Positions 16,377 to 24,173 of a stretch of DNA of 64,000 bases are shown here, one piece after another. The DNA is from Saccharospirillum salsuginis (GTDB lineage: Bacteria; Pseudomonadota; Gammaproteobacteria; Pseudomonadales; Natronospirillaceae): the NCBI RefSeq assembly GCF_014651855.1, contig NZ_BMXR01000009.1, positions 1 through 64,000 on the forward strand. Reading direction: 5' to 3'. Within the stretch, counting starts at the first letter, position 1, and every line of letters begins with the position of its first letter. The position numbers and the translations under genes were made by a program. A model generated the notes under the pieces. That model was not told the origin of the DNA and did not search any database. It worked only from the letters and a program-made list of their open reading frames with translations.

Positions 16377-16934
16377 ATGAAATACTATATCCCAGTTGTT
16401 CTTGCTTTATTTGGTGCAGTAGATTGTTTTGCAGATAGTGGTGGGAGCTTAACCTATAGCTTTGATAAATACCCAGAGATTACACAAATTCTAAATCAGA
16501 ATAATAGTGAAACTAATTGCGGGTCATTCGTCGATGTAGTAAGCGGAAGTGAAGATGGTGTATTTGAAATAAGTGAGACTTCTGATGAAAAGTTATATTT
16601 GGTTAACTATATAGACAACTGCAGCCCTTCTTGGAACTATGGGAGCACACTGATATTAAAAGATGATCATGGCTATAGAAAGGCTGATATAAGATTGCCT
16701 TACCAAAGTAATGTTGAAATAGAAGGTGTGCACTATAGGCTCTACAAAAATAGATCTGAATACTCAGATGGTATATATGTGGTCTACTACGACATAGCAT
16801 GTGAAGAGGGAGATGATTATCTTTCTATTGGCACTTGCGAAAGCAGAAAAAGTTACTCAGTAACAATGAAATATGAGTTTTCAGGATCTGAGTTTCAATT
16901 GATTAGCAAGAACGCTACATTAAGAGATTGGTAG
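16377..16934 (+). CDS. Cassette 5: exported protein of unknown function
   Basis: 185 residues beginning with a clear signal peptide (MKYYIPVVLALFGAVDCFA, cleavage likely before DSGG). The mature part is acidic, beta-rich by eye, and contains several cysteines (TNCGSF, DNCSPSW, DIACEE, GTCESR) that could form periplasmic disulfides. I do not recognise a family. ATG 16377 follows AAGGAAAC 13 bp after attC 4. Codon use is strongly AT-rich compared with the flanking chromosome. Confidence 0.7.
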   Translation: MKYYIPVVLALFGAVDCFADSGGSLTYSFDKYPEITQILNQNNSETNCGSFVDVVSGSEDGVFEISETSDEKLYLVNYIDNCSPSWNYGSTLILKDDHGYRKADIRLPYQSNVEIEGVHYRLYKNRSEYSDGIYVVYYDIACEEGDDYLSIGTCESRKSYSVTMKYEFSGSEFQLISKNATLRDW

Positions 16935-16947
16935 TAACTAGTAATTC

Positions 16948-17007
16948 TTGTAACAATTCACGGAAGGCGGACGGCTATTGGCCGCCACTTCGTTCTGCGT
17001 TATACTC
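16948..17007 (+). other. attC site 5
   Basis: Starts TTGTAACAATTCACGG, ends TGCGTTATACTC. Arms GAAGGCGG...GGC and GCCGCCACTTC pair. Confidence 0.8.
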
Positions 17008-17029
17008 TCAAAGTAGATCAGGATACTTG

Positions 17030-17809
17030 ATGTTAAAAGAACTAAGTACGTCATTAAAGGCACAGCTGTATGAAAAAGTAAGTAGCCCGATTTTGGGTAG
17101 TATTGTAGTTTTCTGGTTAATATTTAACTGGGAAGCGGTGTTCTATTTTCTCTTGTCAGACTCGGCAATAGAGGAGAAGTTGGCATATATCCAGAGCAAC
17201 TTCAGAAATTTTGACCGCAATGTTTTCTACCCTCTATTGTACAGCGCGTTGTTTTGCCTGCTGTATCCCATTGTTTCCTACATTCCGTTCTATATATGGG
17301 AGTGGACCTCCTCGCATAAATTGAGGTCTAAGAGCAAGCTTTCCCTATCGGAGCCATTATCTATCGAAAACTCAATTGCTATCAGAAAAGAGTTGATTGA
17401 TAAGGAAGCAAAAATAAGAAAGATAATCTCTGAAAACAATAATGAAAAAGAAGAATTAGAGAGCGTAATAGGTAAGCTGTCCAGAGATAATGAAAGACTG
17501 TACAAAGTTATATCAAAATTTGAATCAATTCGCCCAGCTGAATACGTCGAGTTATCAAATGACCAAGAAACAGTTTTGACGTATTTTTCAAAATTGGAAG
17601 ACAATCATCAATACATACCGAGTGATATCATCGGGGACAATGACGTATCACTAGATTTTGCTGTTAAAACTCTTGAACAGCTGGAAAAGAAAGGGCTTCT
17701 CAATAAATCAGGAGAAACCTTTGGAAATGAAGAAGGGTATGAGATTACAAATGCTGGAAGAAAGTACCTGGCTGACAAGGTGATTTCAGAGCATGAAAAT
17801 AAATCATAA
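17030..17809 (+). CDS. Cassette 6: two-TM, coiled-coil, winged-helix protein
   Basis: 259 residues. Two membrane segments lie at about 21-42 (ILGSIVVFWLIFNWEAVFYF) and 66-90 (FYPLLYSALFCLLYPIVSYI). A charged coiled coil follows at about 115-165 (RKELIDKEAKIRKIISENNN). A C-terminal winged-helix-like domain spans about 178-250 (FAVKTLEQLEKKGLLNKSGE, then YEITNAGRKYLADKVI). A membrane-tethered protein with a cytoplasmic wHTH could be a sensor-regulator or an effector platform. No named family is recognised. ATG 17030 follows AGGATACTT. Confidence 0.72.
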   Translation: MLKELSTSLKAQLYEKVSSPILGSIVVFWLIFNWEAVFYFLLSDSAIEEKLAYIQSNFRNFDRNVFYPLLYSALFCLLYPIVSYIPFYIWEWTSSHKLRSKSKLSLSEPLSIENSIAIRKELIDKEAKIRKIISENNNEKEELESVIGKLSRDNERLYKVISKFESIRPAEYVELSNDQETVLTYFSKLEDNHQYIPSDIIGDNDVSLDFAVKTLEQLEKKGLLNKSGETFGNEEGYEITNAGRKYLADKVISEHENKS

Positions 17810-17877
17810 CAAGCGCATGTTGTCGGACTGGTTTTCCGCTGCGCTCCAAACCATCCGCAAATGCGGGCGTTAACCAG
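17804..17877 (+). other. attC site 6
   Basis: Starts TCATAACAAGCGCATG, ends GCGGGCGTTAACC. The interior GTCGGACTGG...CTGCGCTCC...CCATCCGC closely parallels attC 4, so these two share a recent ancestor. Confidence 0.88.
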
Positions 17878-17887
17878 GGAGTGATCG

Positions 17888-18181
17888 GTGAAGGTTGAGG
17901 CAATGATTGATGATTTAGAGTCAGCCTTGGATGGGTATTTGGCTACATCCCCTGACCACTTAGCGATGCTTGAGGTTAGAAGGCTAAAGAACGAGCTCAG
18001 ATCGAATCCAGAGCGGGTTGTTGTGGAAATATGCGACTTTTTTAGTGGCCCCAAGACTGTGGTGACCGACTCGTTCCAATCGCCGGCCAGCAGGGAGGCA
18101 GCGTCAGAGGTTGAGTCGGCGAGAAAGCCTCTTGGAAATCATTTCGCCAAGCAGCGCAGAGAGCGCGGCCATAATGGTTAA
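17888..18181 (+). CDS. Cassette 7: small hypothetical protein
   Basis: 97 residues, hydrophilic, with no membrane segment. An N-terminal helical part (MIDDLESALDGYLATSPDHL) is followed by a basic C-terminus (HFAKQRRERGHNG). GTG 17888 is used because GGGAG lies 6 bp upstream; ATG 17903 is possible. I do not recognise a family, and the sequence is too short to infer a role. Confidence 0.6.
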   Translation: MKVEAMIDDLESALDGYLATSPDHLAMLEVRRLKNELRSNPERVVVEICDFFSGPKTVVTDSFQSPASREAASEVESARKPLGNHFAKQRRERGHNG

Positions 18182-18231
18182 CTAATAAGGATAGGTCGCG
18201 CGAAGCCGCGACTTAATCCGGTAGTTGGACA
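18176..18231 (+). other. attC site 7
   Basis: Starts GGTTAACTAATAAGGAT over the stop of cassette 7 and ends CGGTAGTTGGACA. The hairpin GTCGCG...CGCGAC is flanked by AGGAT and ATCCGG. It is shorter than its neighbours but intact, so the IS91-type element inserted beyond it. Confidence 0.7.
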
Positions 18232-18422
18232 AGCCCGAGTGACTTATTTATAGGAAGTTTATTAAGGCTGGATTCGGTGTGTTCGGGTACAACTCAACAC
18301 CGGTACTTTCTCAAGGCCGAGCGAGGCCCGGCCTCCAGAGAAGCGTTCTTTAACATCGTTGTGCCATAGCGGTGATTTGCCTCCTCTGCCACGCGTGAGT
18401 TTATTCCTTTAGTGGATCGTCC

Positions 18423-19493
18423 CTACGCCCGTGCCGTTCGTCTACGCGTGGCGTGATCCGGAAAGTGGCGATGCACCAACCGCCAGCTTCCGCCACAGGC
18501 GCATCGACACGACCGGGTCAGTTCATGTGATGGAGCCATAAAAAACGAAGGCGTCAGTAATAATTGAACACGTTGACGCCGCCGACGGGCATTGCCATGC
18601 AGCAACCCATAGTCGCGCACCCGGTGAAAGCCCTTCGGCAACACGTGCTGCAGCACCAGCCAGAGAAAATCGGCGGCATGAAGTGTACGCTTTCGCCACT
18701 GCCGAGTCTGGCCGTCCCGATAACGGAACGTGATGCAGTCATCGCTCAGGCTCAGTATATTGCGCTCACTGATCACGCCCCGATACAGGTAGCGGGCCAA
18801 ATAGGTCAGAGCCGGCTCGCCCCGACCGACGCGTTCGCACTGAACCACCCAGGCTTTGGGCAGGTCCCGGGGCAGCCAATAACCGGCTTCCTTCATTGCG
18901 GCGAGGAATTTCGCCCGGAAGACCTGGGCCAGTGCCCGACCGTTGAACAGGTACTTCCCGGCCTTTGCTTTCCAGCACAGGCCGGACCGATCCAGGCTGC
19001 CGCCGGGGATAATCACATGCAGGTGCGGATGGTAATCCAGGCGGCGGCTGTGGGTGTGCAGCACGGCCGTCAGTCCCAGCCGATCACCGAGGGCCGGATC
19101 GTTCCGGCCGAAGGTCTGCAGCGTATCGGTCGCCATCCTGAACAGGGTGGCATAGGTCCACTCGGGGTGGGTGCGGGCGAAGCCCCGCAGCTTGGCCGGC
19201 AACGTGAAGGTCACCAAATAGTAGGTCACCGGCAACAGCTTCCGGCGTTGTCGGTCCAGCCACTGGTTGTTGGTGCTATGCTGACAGGCGGGACAGGCCC
19301 GGTGCCCACACGAAGGGTAAGCGATCCGGGTCGCCCGGCACGCCTCGCATCGGTAATCCAGCACACCCCGGGCCGGGGTGTGACAGGTGCGAATGGCGTT
19401 CATGGCGGCATGGTGGTCGGCGGTTAACTGAGAGCCATGCCGCCGTTCCAACTCAGGCCGGTAACGCTCGACCAGTTCGGCCAGGGGGATCAT
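18423..19493 (-). CDS. IS91-family HUH transposase
   Basis: 356 residues. A zinc-ribbon at about 45-75 (YRCEACRATRIAYPSCGHRA, then CPACQ) precedes the HUH nuclease motif HPHLHVIIPGG. The catalytic tyrosine region is YLARYLYRGVISERNI. Such enzymes cut one strand and drive rolling-circle transposition. The start ATGA overlaps the stop of the recombinase gene, so they are translationally coupled. The C-terminal 40 residues (CRCACGGSWRLVHRH) retain a CxCxCGG-like finger. It appears full length. Confidence 0.88.
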   Translation of the reverse strand: MIPLAELVERYRPELERRHGSQLTADHHAAMNAIRTCHTPARGVLDYRCEACRATRIAYPSCGHRACPACQHSTNNQWLDRQRRKLLPVTYYLVTFTLPAKLRGFARTHPEWTYATLFRMATDTLQTFGRNDPALGDRLGLTAVLHTHSRRLDYHPHLHVIIPGGSLDRSGLCWKAKAGKYLFNGRALAQVFRAKFLAAMKEAGYWLPRDLPKAWVVQCERVGRGEPALTYLARYLYRGVISERNILSLSDDCITFRYRDGQTRQWRKRTLHAADFLWLVLQHVLPKGFHRVRDYGLLHGNARRRRQRVQLLLTPSFFMAPSHELTRSCRCACGGSWRLVHRHFPDHATRRRTARA

Positions 19494-20397
19494 GGCGCCA
19501 CCCAGTCGATCTCGAAGCGGTCGATCAAGGCGTTGATCATCAGGGCACCGTTCTGCTGGGCTTCCTCGGTCATCTTGGTATAGATGGCGGTGGTGACCGG
19601 ACTGACGTGCCCGAGCAGGGCCTGGATGGTGCGCAGGTTGATGCCGTTTTCCAATAGATGCGTCGCAAAGCTGTGGCGCAGGTTGTGGATGTGGACGTTC
19701 TTACGGATGCCGCATTCCTTCGCCACCAGCTTGATGGCGCGCTGAACGCCGCCCTTGTCCATGACCAGGGGTTGACCATCACGTTCGTGCGGCGGCTTGC
19801 CGCCGGGAAAGAGTAAGGTCGAATGGCGATGCGTCACCCAGTAACGGCGCAGGGCTTTCAGCGTCAACAACGGCAGCGGCACGAACCGGTCCTTATTGCC
19901 CTTGCTGCGGCGGATGTGGACCCGCATCAGGTGACTGTCGATGTCGCCGACCTGAAGGTGCAGCGTCTCGCTGAGACGCAGACCGAGGCTGTAGGTAGTC
20001 AGGAAATAGACCTGATAGCTGAGCTTACGGGTATGGTTGATGATGAGGTTCAGTTCCTCCATCGACAGAACGTCCTGCAGTGGCTGGACTTTCGGCGGCT
20101 TGACGATGGGGATCCAGTCCCAGGGGCGGTCGAATACGAACCGATAGAAGAACTGGATGGCGTTGCGGGCGACCTTGACGGTGCTCCAGGATCGGGTCTC
20201 GACCAAGTGCAGGAAATAGGCCTTGAGATCGGCGGGGCGGCGGTGAGGTGGTCTGGACAGCAGTCAAGAAACTCGGCAGCCTGCTGCAGGTAGTAGCCGT
20301 ACATCTGCTGGGTTTTGGGGCTCTTGCCCTGTAGGATGAGGGTATCGAGGTGCTGTTGGTAGAGGGTATAGAAACGGTTCTGGTCTTGGCGGTTCAT
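19490..20397 (-). pseudogene. Tyrosine recombinase of the IS91-type element, frameshifted
   Basis: The N-terminal SAM-like part begins at 20397 (MNRQDQNRFYTLYQQHLDTL, then KSPKTQQMYGYYLQQAAEFL). Reading leaves frame in the C/G run at about 20231-20245 and resumes in the next frame as DLKAYFLHLVETRSW. The catalytic domain is complete from 20206 to 19490: arginine in YSLGLRLSETLHL, HNLRHSFATHLLENG, LLGHVSPVTTAIYTK. A single-base indel in a homopolymer explains the break; it could be real decay, programmed shifting or a sequencing error. Confidence 0.82.
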
Positions 20398-20480
20398 GAT
20401 CGTTCTCCTCCGTTGGCCCTTCGGTATGAAGGGGGGAGGAAAGTTAAGACCATGATCTACTCGGCCGCTTTAGCGGCTTC

Positions 20481-20529
20481 GTTTAACAAAGGCAGCGGAT
20501 GCGTCGCACCGCTGCTTTGGGCGTTAGCG
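20481..20529 (+). other. attC site 8
   Basis: GTTTAACAAAGGCAGCGG pairs with CCGCTGCTTTGGGCGTTAGCG around ATGCGTCGCA; the AAAGGCAGCGG/CCGCTGCTTT stem is almost perfect. It belongs to the cassette that was replaced or interrupted by the IS91-type element; no remnant of its gene is visible. Confidence 0.9.
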
Positions 20530-20545
20530 CGGCGAGGAGAGGTCA

Positions 20546-21022
20546 GTGTTTAGCTCGAATATCGGACTTGTACATACGTTATTCGCAATTGGTGCGATAG
20601 CAACTGGAGGGCTCGTGGTTCTTTCCCGAAAGGGAACAAAGAATCATAGATTGATGGGTTATATATTTTTCAGTGCTATGGTTATAATGAATCTTACGGC
20701 ACTTTTCACCCAATCGATATATTCTTTTGGTCCGTTTCATTGGATGGCAATTGGATCACTTGTGTTTGTTACAGGTGGTGTAGCGGCGCCAGTATTGTTT
20801 CGAAAGAACAAAAATTGGCTAAGAGTTCATTATGATCTCATGCTGTGGTCTTATGTCGGGCTCATTGCCGCAATGTTTTCGGAGATCGCCGTGAGGGTTC
20901 CGGCAGTGGGCACGGTTATTGGTGGCGGGGCTTTGTTCTGGATGCTAGTGATAGGGTCTAGCGTCGGTACATTCATTATTGGCGGTTTACTAATAAACGG
21001 ACGCCGACGCAACTTTTTTTGA
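20546..21022 (+). CDS. Cassette 8: DUF2306-type membrane protein
   Basis: 158 residues with four to five hydrophobic segments (VHTLFAIGAIATGGLVVLS, MNLTALFTQSIYSFGPFHWM, and others). Arrangement and motifs such as KGTKNHRLMGYIFFSAM and LRVHYDLMLWSYVGL are those of the DUF2306 integral membrane family, function unknown. GTG 20546 follows GGAGAGG at ideal spacing and starts 17 bp after attC 8. Confidence 0.75.
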   Translation: MFSSNIGLVHTLFAIGAIATGGLVVLSRKGTKNHRLMGYIFFSAMVIMNLTALFTQSIYSFGPFHWMAIGSLVFVTGGVAAPVLFRKNKNWLRVHYDLMLWSYVGLIAAMFSEIAVRVPAVGTVIGGGALFWMLVIGSSVGTFIIGGLLINGRRRNFF

Positions 21023-21026
21023 ACAG

Positions 21027-21110
21027 TGTCGCTAACCATGCCAAGCACTTCGCCCCAGCGAAGCTGGGGAGGGACCTCGCTACGCTCGGTCCGTGTTGGC
21101 GACGTTAAGC
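21027..21110 (+). other. attC site 9
   Basis: TGTCGCTAACCATGCC at the left pairs with GTTGGCGACGTTAAGC at the right; the interior carries two further hairpins (CCCCAGCGAAGCTGGGG and the arms GGACC...GGTCC). R' is GTTAAGC at 21104-21110. Confidence 0.85.
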
Positions 21111-21504
21111 ATACGAGACGTTTGCCACGCTAGGAATTGATATCCAGAAGATTCAGAATCGCACAGTCCATGCACTGAACATTGCTTCTCTGTCCACTCT
21201 CGCGGCTGCTTTAATGTTGCCTGTTCCGGTAATTGAACGACTCACAGCCGCAGCTTGGCAGTGGTATAAGTTTGCTGGCAGCTCCAACGATGGCCACATC
21301 AATCTAAGTCTTGGAACGGGTTTGCTATTCTCCGGCCTGCTCACGATGACGTTTTGCTTTGGTCTGTGCATTTATCACCTTGCCAAACGTTGCTCGGTAA
21401 TCCTTGCTATGACTTTGTCACGTTGGTCAATGTACGTTGTCTTGGCTGTTGCGGTTATTTACTGGCTTATGGGCATGAGTGGCCTCAATGTATGGCGGGC
21501 CTAA
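21109..21504 (+). CDS. Cassette 9: small membrane protein lacking a clear start codon
   Basis: The frame is open from the attC edge at 21109 through 21504 and reads as continuous protein: IDIQKIQNRTVHALNIASLS, then ALMLPVPVIERLTAAAWQWY, and two hydrophobic segments (LLFSGLLTMTFCFGLCIYHL; YVVLAVAVIYWLMGMSGLNV). The first ATG (21214) would discard about 35 plausible residues. No ATG, GTG or TTG lies upstream in frame before the attC. Either a non-standard start (ATA or ATT) is used, or the 5' end was lost when the cassette formed. Confidence 0.55.
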   Translation, partial: AYETFATLGIDIQKIQNRTVHALNIASLSTLAAALMLPVPVIERLTAAAWQWYKFAGSSNDGHINLSLGTGLLFSGLLTMTFCFGLCIYHLAKRCSVILAMTLSRWSMYVVLAVAVIYWLMGMSGLNVWRA

Positions 21505-21584
21505 CAAAGCCTTCAAACTTGCGCATTCTGCGCTGGACTGCAAAAGGCTGCGCCTTCAGCGGCCGTTTTTGGTAATGTTAAAGC
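21499..21584 (+). other. attC site 10
   Basis: Starts GCCTAACAAAGCCTTCAAAC, ends GGTAATGTTAAAGC. Inner GCGCATTCTGCGC and GGCTGCGCC segments form the imperfect hairpin. Confidence 0.8.
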
Positions 21585-21610
21585 TACAAACATTCAGTGA
21601 CCGAGGTGTC

Positions 21611-21907
21611 ATGAAGAAAATCCACACTATCTGGCTACTTTGTGTAGCCTTGTCCGTCTCGGTATTCGCGAACGTCATACTAGCCAGAACAAATTACATA
21701 TATTTTGACGAAGCTTACGGCCAACTGGCTCAGCAGCACCTACTTAACACAAAAGTACGAAGTCAGTTGGAACAAGGAGATGTTGTGGCCGCGAAAACCC
21801 TTCTTGATCAGGTAATCGAAAATAAAGGTTCAATACTTGCTGTTTGTTTGATGGAAGCCTGTTCCAGCAGTGCACAAGAAATCCTGCGTGACGCTGGAAA
21901 CCTTTAA
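21611..21907 (+). CDS. Cassette 10: small membrane-anchored or exported protein
   Basis: 98 residues. An N-terminal hydrophobic stretch (IHTIWLLCVALSVSVFANVI) acts as signal or anchor, followed by a short soluble helical part (YGQLAQQHLLNTKVRSQLEQ). No family is recognised. ATG 21611 has CCGAGG just upstream. The two C-terminal cysteines (AVCLMEACSSS) are unexplained. Confidence 0.6.
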   Translation: MKKIHTIWLLCVALSVSVFANVILARTNYIYFDEAYGQLAQQHLLNTKVRSQLEQGDVVAAKTLLDQVIENKGSILAVCLMEACSSSAQEILRDAGNL

Positions 21908-21962
21908 CAATTCACAACACTGGACGCCGCTGAAGTGGCACTGGTGTGCTTGGCATTATGTG
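21901..21962 (+). other. Weak attC-like site 11
   Basis: Begins CTTTAACAATTCACAAC over the stop of cassette 10 and could end near GCATTATG. Pairing is poor and R' deviates from GTTRRRY, so this is placed mainly by position. Confidence 0.4.
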
Positions 21963-21976
21963 CCCAAGGAGACATC

Positions 21977-22414
21977 ATGACCATAAAGCGCATGGACAAC
22001 GTCGGCATTGTGGTGGAAGACCTCAATGCCGCCATTGAATTCTACACCGAACTAGGCCTTACCCTCGAAGGCCGCGTGCCCGTCGAAGGCGAATGGGCCG
22101 GTCGCGTCACTGGGGTGCGCGACCAGCGCGTCGAGATTGCCATGATGAGTACCCCCGACGGTCACAGCCGTCTTGAATTCACGCGCTTCCATTTCCCGAC
22201 CATCGCATCCGATCATCGTACAGCGCCTGTGAACTCATTGGGATACCTGCGCGTTATGTTCACCGTCGAGGACATTGAGGACACGCTCGCCCGGATCAGT
22301 AAACTCGGTGCGACCCTTGTTGATGAAGTCGTCGATTACGAAGACATATACCGGCTCTGCTACATCCGAAGCCCCGATGGTACTCTCATCGGCCTCGCCG
22401 AGGAGCTCGGATAG
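21977..22414 (+). CDS. Cassette 11: VOC (glyoxalase/dioxygenase-fold) protein
   Basis: 145 residues with two beta-alpha-beta-beta-beta modules of the vicinal oxygen chelate fold: MDNVGIVVEDLNAAIEFYTE, then SLGYLRVMFTVEDIEDTLAR, then YIRSPDGTLIGLAEELG. Members include glyoxalases, dioxygenases and antibiotic-binding or modifying proteins; the metal-site residues alone do not decide which. AAGGAGACATC precedes ATG 21977, a strong ribosome site. Codon use is more GC-rich than in neighbouring cassettes, so its source differs. Confidence 0.85.
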   Translation: MTIKRMDNVGIVVEDLNAAIEFYTELGLTLEGRVPVEGEWAGRVTGVRDQRVEIAMMSTPDGHSRLEFTRFHFPTIASDHRTAPVNSLGYLRVMFTVEDIEDTLARISKLGATLVDEVVDYEDIYRLCYIRSPDGTLIGLAEELG

Positions 22415-22420
22415 GCATGG

Positions 22421-22500
22421 TGTCTAACCAGGCCATAAAGTTCGCACACTTCGTACGTGGGGCCTCGTTTCACTCGGCTGCTTATGGCATTCGCTAAGGT
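22421..22500 (+). other. attC site 12
   Basis: TGTCTAACCAGGCCATAAAG pairs with CTTATGGCATTCGCTAAGGT. R' is GCTAAGG, one base off consensus. Confidence 0.72.
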
Positions 22501-22503
22501 GCT

Positions 22504-22878
22504 ATGAAATATCTGATCTGGCTATTCTTTTCGGTTATGGTCCTCGGTGGCTTTTCCGGTAGGGAAATCCACCAAACTGGAGCGGAGGCAGGCTTGACTC
22601 ACGCTTCGCAGAATCTCACGCTGGTGATCCTTGCATCGGCCTTGGCTATGTTCATTGTAGTTGGAGCCCAGGTATTAAGAAAGGAGCCAAAATATGGCCG
22701 TTGGGCTATTACTTTTATGGCACTGGGCTGCACCTATTTTGTATCTGGTGGTATTTCGGCCCTTGTATATGCAGGCACCTTCACACCCGGGAGTTTGTTA
22801 CATCTTGCTGTAGGGACAGGAAGTTTCTTTGGCTTGCTGGGGGCATGGTTCGTTTACAGACGCCGCCACCTGAACTAA
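22504..22878 (+). CDS. Cassette 12: small integral membrane protein
   Basis: 124 residues with about four membrane segments: LIWLFFSVMVLGGFSG, LTLVILASALAMFIVVGAQV, AITFMALGCTYFVSGGISAL, LAVGTGSFFGLLGAWFVYRR. It ends with a basic RRRH tail. I do not recognise a family. ATG 22504 starts four bases after the attC, so the leader is very short and translation depends on sequence inside the attC. Confidence 0.65.
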   Translation: MKYLIWLFFSVMVLGGFSGREIHQTGAEAGLTHASQNLTLVILASALAMFIVVGAQVLRKEPKYGRWAITFMALGCTYFVSGGISALVYAGTFTPGSLLHLAVGTGSFFGLLGAWFVYRRRHLN

Positions 22879-22965
22879 TAATGAGGAAGTGCGTCAACGG
22901 GTTTGTGATCGTGCTAAAGGAGTCAGACGGGGGCGGCTCGAAACGCAGCTAAAACGGAGGATGCC

Positions 22966-23523
22966 ATGGGACTTTTAACTTTTAGCATCAACGTTACCCT
23001 GGACGGCTGTGTCGATCACCAGGAAGGAATTGCCGACGACGAGACACATGCCTTCTTTACCCGCCTCATGGAAGAAGGCGGGGCCATGCTGTGGGGCCGA
23101 GTTACCTACGAAATGATGGAGAGCTACTGGCCAGCGGTCGCACGCGGCGAAGTGGAAGCACCCCCGGCGATACGTGAATGGGCGGTCAAGCTGGAGGCAA
23201 AACCGAAATACGTTGTATCCTCGACGCGAAAGGACTTTCCGTGGACTAACAGCCACCACCTGGTTGGCGACCTGCGAACGGCTGTACTGAAGCTTAAAGA
23301 CGCGACACCGGACGGTGTGCTCCTCGGTAGTGGCAAGCTTGCAACCGAACTGGACCGGCTGGACCTTATCGACGAATACAAGCTACTCGTCCACCCCAGA
23401 ATCGCAGGCCACGGCCCAACTTTGTACGAGACTGGGCTCCCCAGTACGCGGCGGCTCGAGTTGATCTCGGCGAAGCCGCTCCGCTGCGGCGCGGTCGCCA
23501 TGCACTACCGGCGCGCGCGATAA
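22966..23523 (+). CDS. Cassette 13: RibD/dihydrofolate-reductase-fold protein
   Basis: 185 residues in the RibD C-terminal (YyaP/YwjB-like) branch of the dihydrofolate reductase fold. Visible motifs are FSINVTLDGCVDH, LWGRVTYEMMESYWP, KYVVSSTRKD, DGVLLGSGKLATEL and EYKLLVHPRIAGHGP. These bind NADPH-type cofactors but are usually not true folate enzymes. Resistance-type DHFRs are common in integrons, but this is not a DfrA or DfrB sequence. A strong site (CGGAGG) precedes ATG 22966. No convincing attC is seen at 22879-22965. Confidence 0.82.
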   Translation: MGLLTFSINVTLDGCVDHQEGIADDETHAFFTRLMEEGGAMLWGRVTYEMMESYWPAVARGEVEAPPAIREWAVKLEAKPKYVVSSTRKDFPWTNSHHLVGDLRTAVLKLKDATPDGVLLGSGKLATELDRLDLIDEYKLLVHPRIAGHGPTLYETGLPSTRRLELISAKPLRCGAVAMHYRRAR

Positions 23524-23620
23524 CAGGGAAATGATCATGTGCCTAGCACACTCAAGCCAATGGACGATCACTGCGTTCGCGCTGCGGTTGAGGGGCACAG
23601 TATTTATTGGAGTGTTAATC
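23518..23620 (+). other. attC site 14
   Basis: Starts GCGATAACAGGG, ends GGAGTGTTAATC. Inner arms CTCAAGCC and GGTTGAG, plus TGTGCC and GGCACAG, pair around a 30-base loop. Confidence 0.7.
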
Positions 23621-23621
23621 T

Positions 23622-24125
23622 GTGATTGAGTATCGAAAGGCGCAAATCGAAGAAATAGACGCGTTAAAAAAACTTCTATGGGAATACGGTCCCAACGAAT
23701 GGAACTACTTAACTCACGAAGGTGTGAATGAGGAGTTTTCACTTGTAGCCAGTGGAAATGCGCAAGCCATCGTAGCAACACACGGTTCAAATATTATAGG
23801 TTTTGCGGTTCTCATTGACGGCATATTTAGCCCGAATTACATTGAGAAGTATTATTCTTTGAATGACATCCAGTTTGTAGGCGATGTTGTTGTTTCTTCA
23901 ATGTACTCGGGCAAAGGTATTGCAACAAAATTACTGGAAGAGTGTTTGGCAGTAGCTAAAAGTAAAAAATTGAGCGCTGTCTTGATTGAAAGGCATGAAG
24001 AAAACCTGGCTTCAGCAGGAATGATGCGAAAAGCCAGGTTTAAAATAGTGGACACATTTCATGATCCTGCTAAGAGGAGTACAGGCTCTCAGAATAGTGT
24101 GATACTTGAATATGAATTACAATAA
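23622..24125 (+). CDS. Cassette 14: GNAT acetyltransferase
   Basis: A 167-residue GNAT-fold N-acetyltransferase. The acetyl-CoA pyrophosphate loop is VVVSSMYSGKGIATKLLEEC (Q/R-x-x-G-x-G/A type), followed by the helix AVAKSKK and strand AVLIER. Substrate is not readable; GNAT genes are frequent integron cargo. GTG 23622 begins right after the attC R' motif, giving almost no leader. Confidence 0.85.
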   Translation: MIEYRKAQIEEIDALKKLLWEYGPNEWNYLTHEGVNEEFSLVASGNAQAIVATHGSNIIGFAVLIDGIFSPNYIEKYYSLNDIQFVGDVVVSSMYSGKGIATKLLEECLAVAKSKKLSAVLIERHEENLASAGMMRKARFKIVDTFHDPAKRSTGSQNSVILEYELQ

Positions 24126-24160
24126 TAGCAGCGGAATTACCTCGCCTTGGGTGTTAACTG
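24119..24160 (+). other. Weak attC-like site 15
   Basis: The short interval from the stop of cassette 14 contains CAGCGGAATTACC and ends TGTTAACTG (GTTAACT at 24153-24159). It is short with a poor left end; inferred from position between cassettes. Confidence 0.4.
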
Positions 24161-24173
24161 TAAGGAAAGTATA

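Larger units (their letters stand above)
18232..20480 (-). mobile_element. IS91-family element with tyrosine recombinase gene
   Basis: Contains a HUH transposase gene and an overlapping upstream tyrosine recombinase gene, both on the minus strand. It lies between attC 7 and attC 8, GC-rich like the chromosome and unlike the cassettes. A subgroup of IS91 elements carries such a recombinase. Exact ends cannot be fixed: IS91 elements lack terminal inverted repeats and target duplications. A hairpin at 18309-18346 (TTCTCAAGGCCG with CGGCCTCCAGAGAA) downstream of the transposase could belong to the oriIS-side end or be a terminator. Confidence 0.75.

Noticed and set aside
22879..22965. A possible attC between cassettes 12 and 13
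   Set aside because: AACTAATAATGAGG and GTGCTAAAGG could be ends, but there is no stem pairing between them worth reporting as a site.
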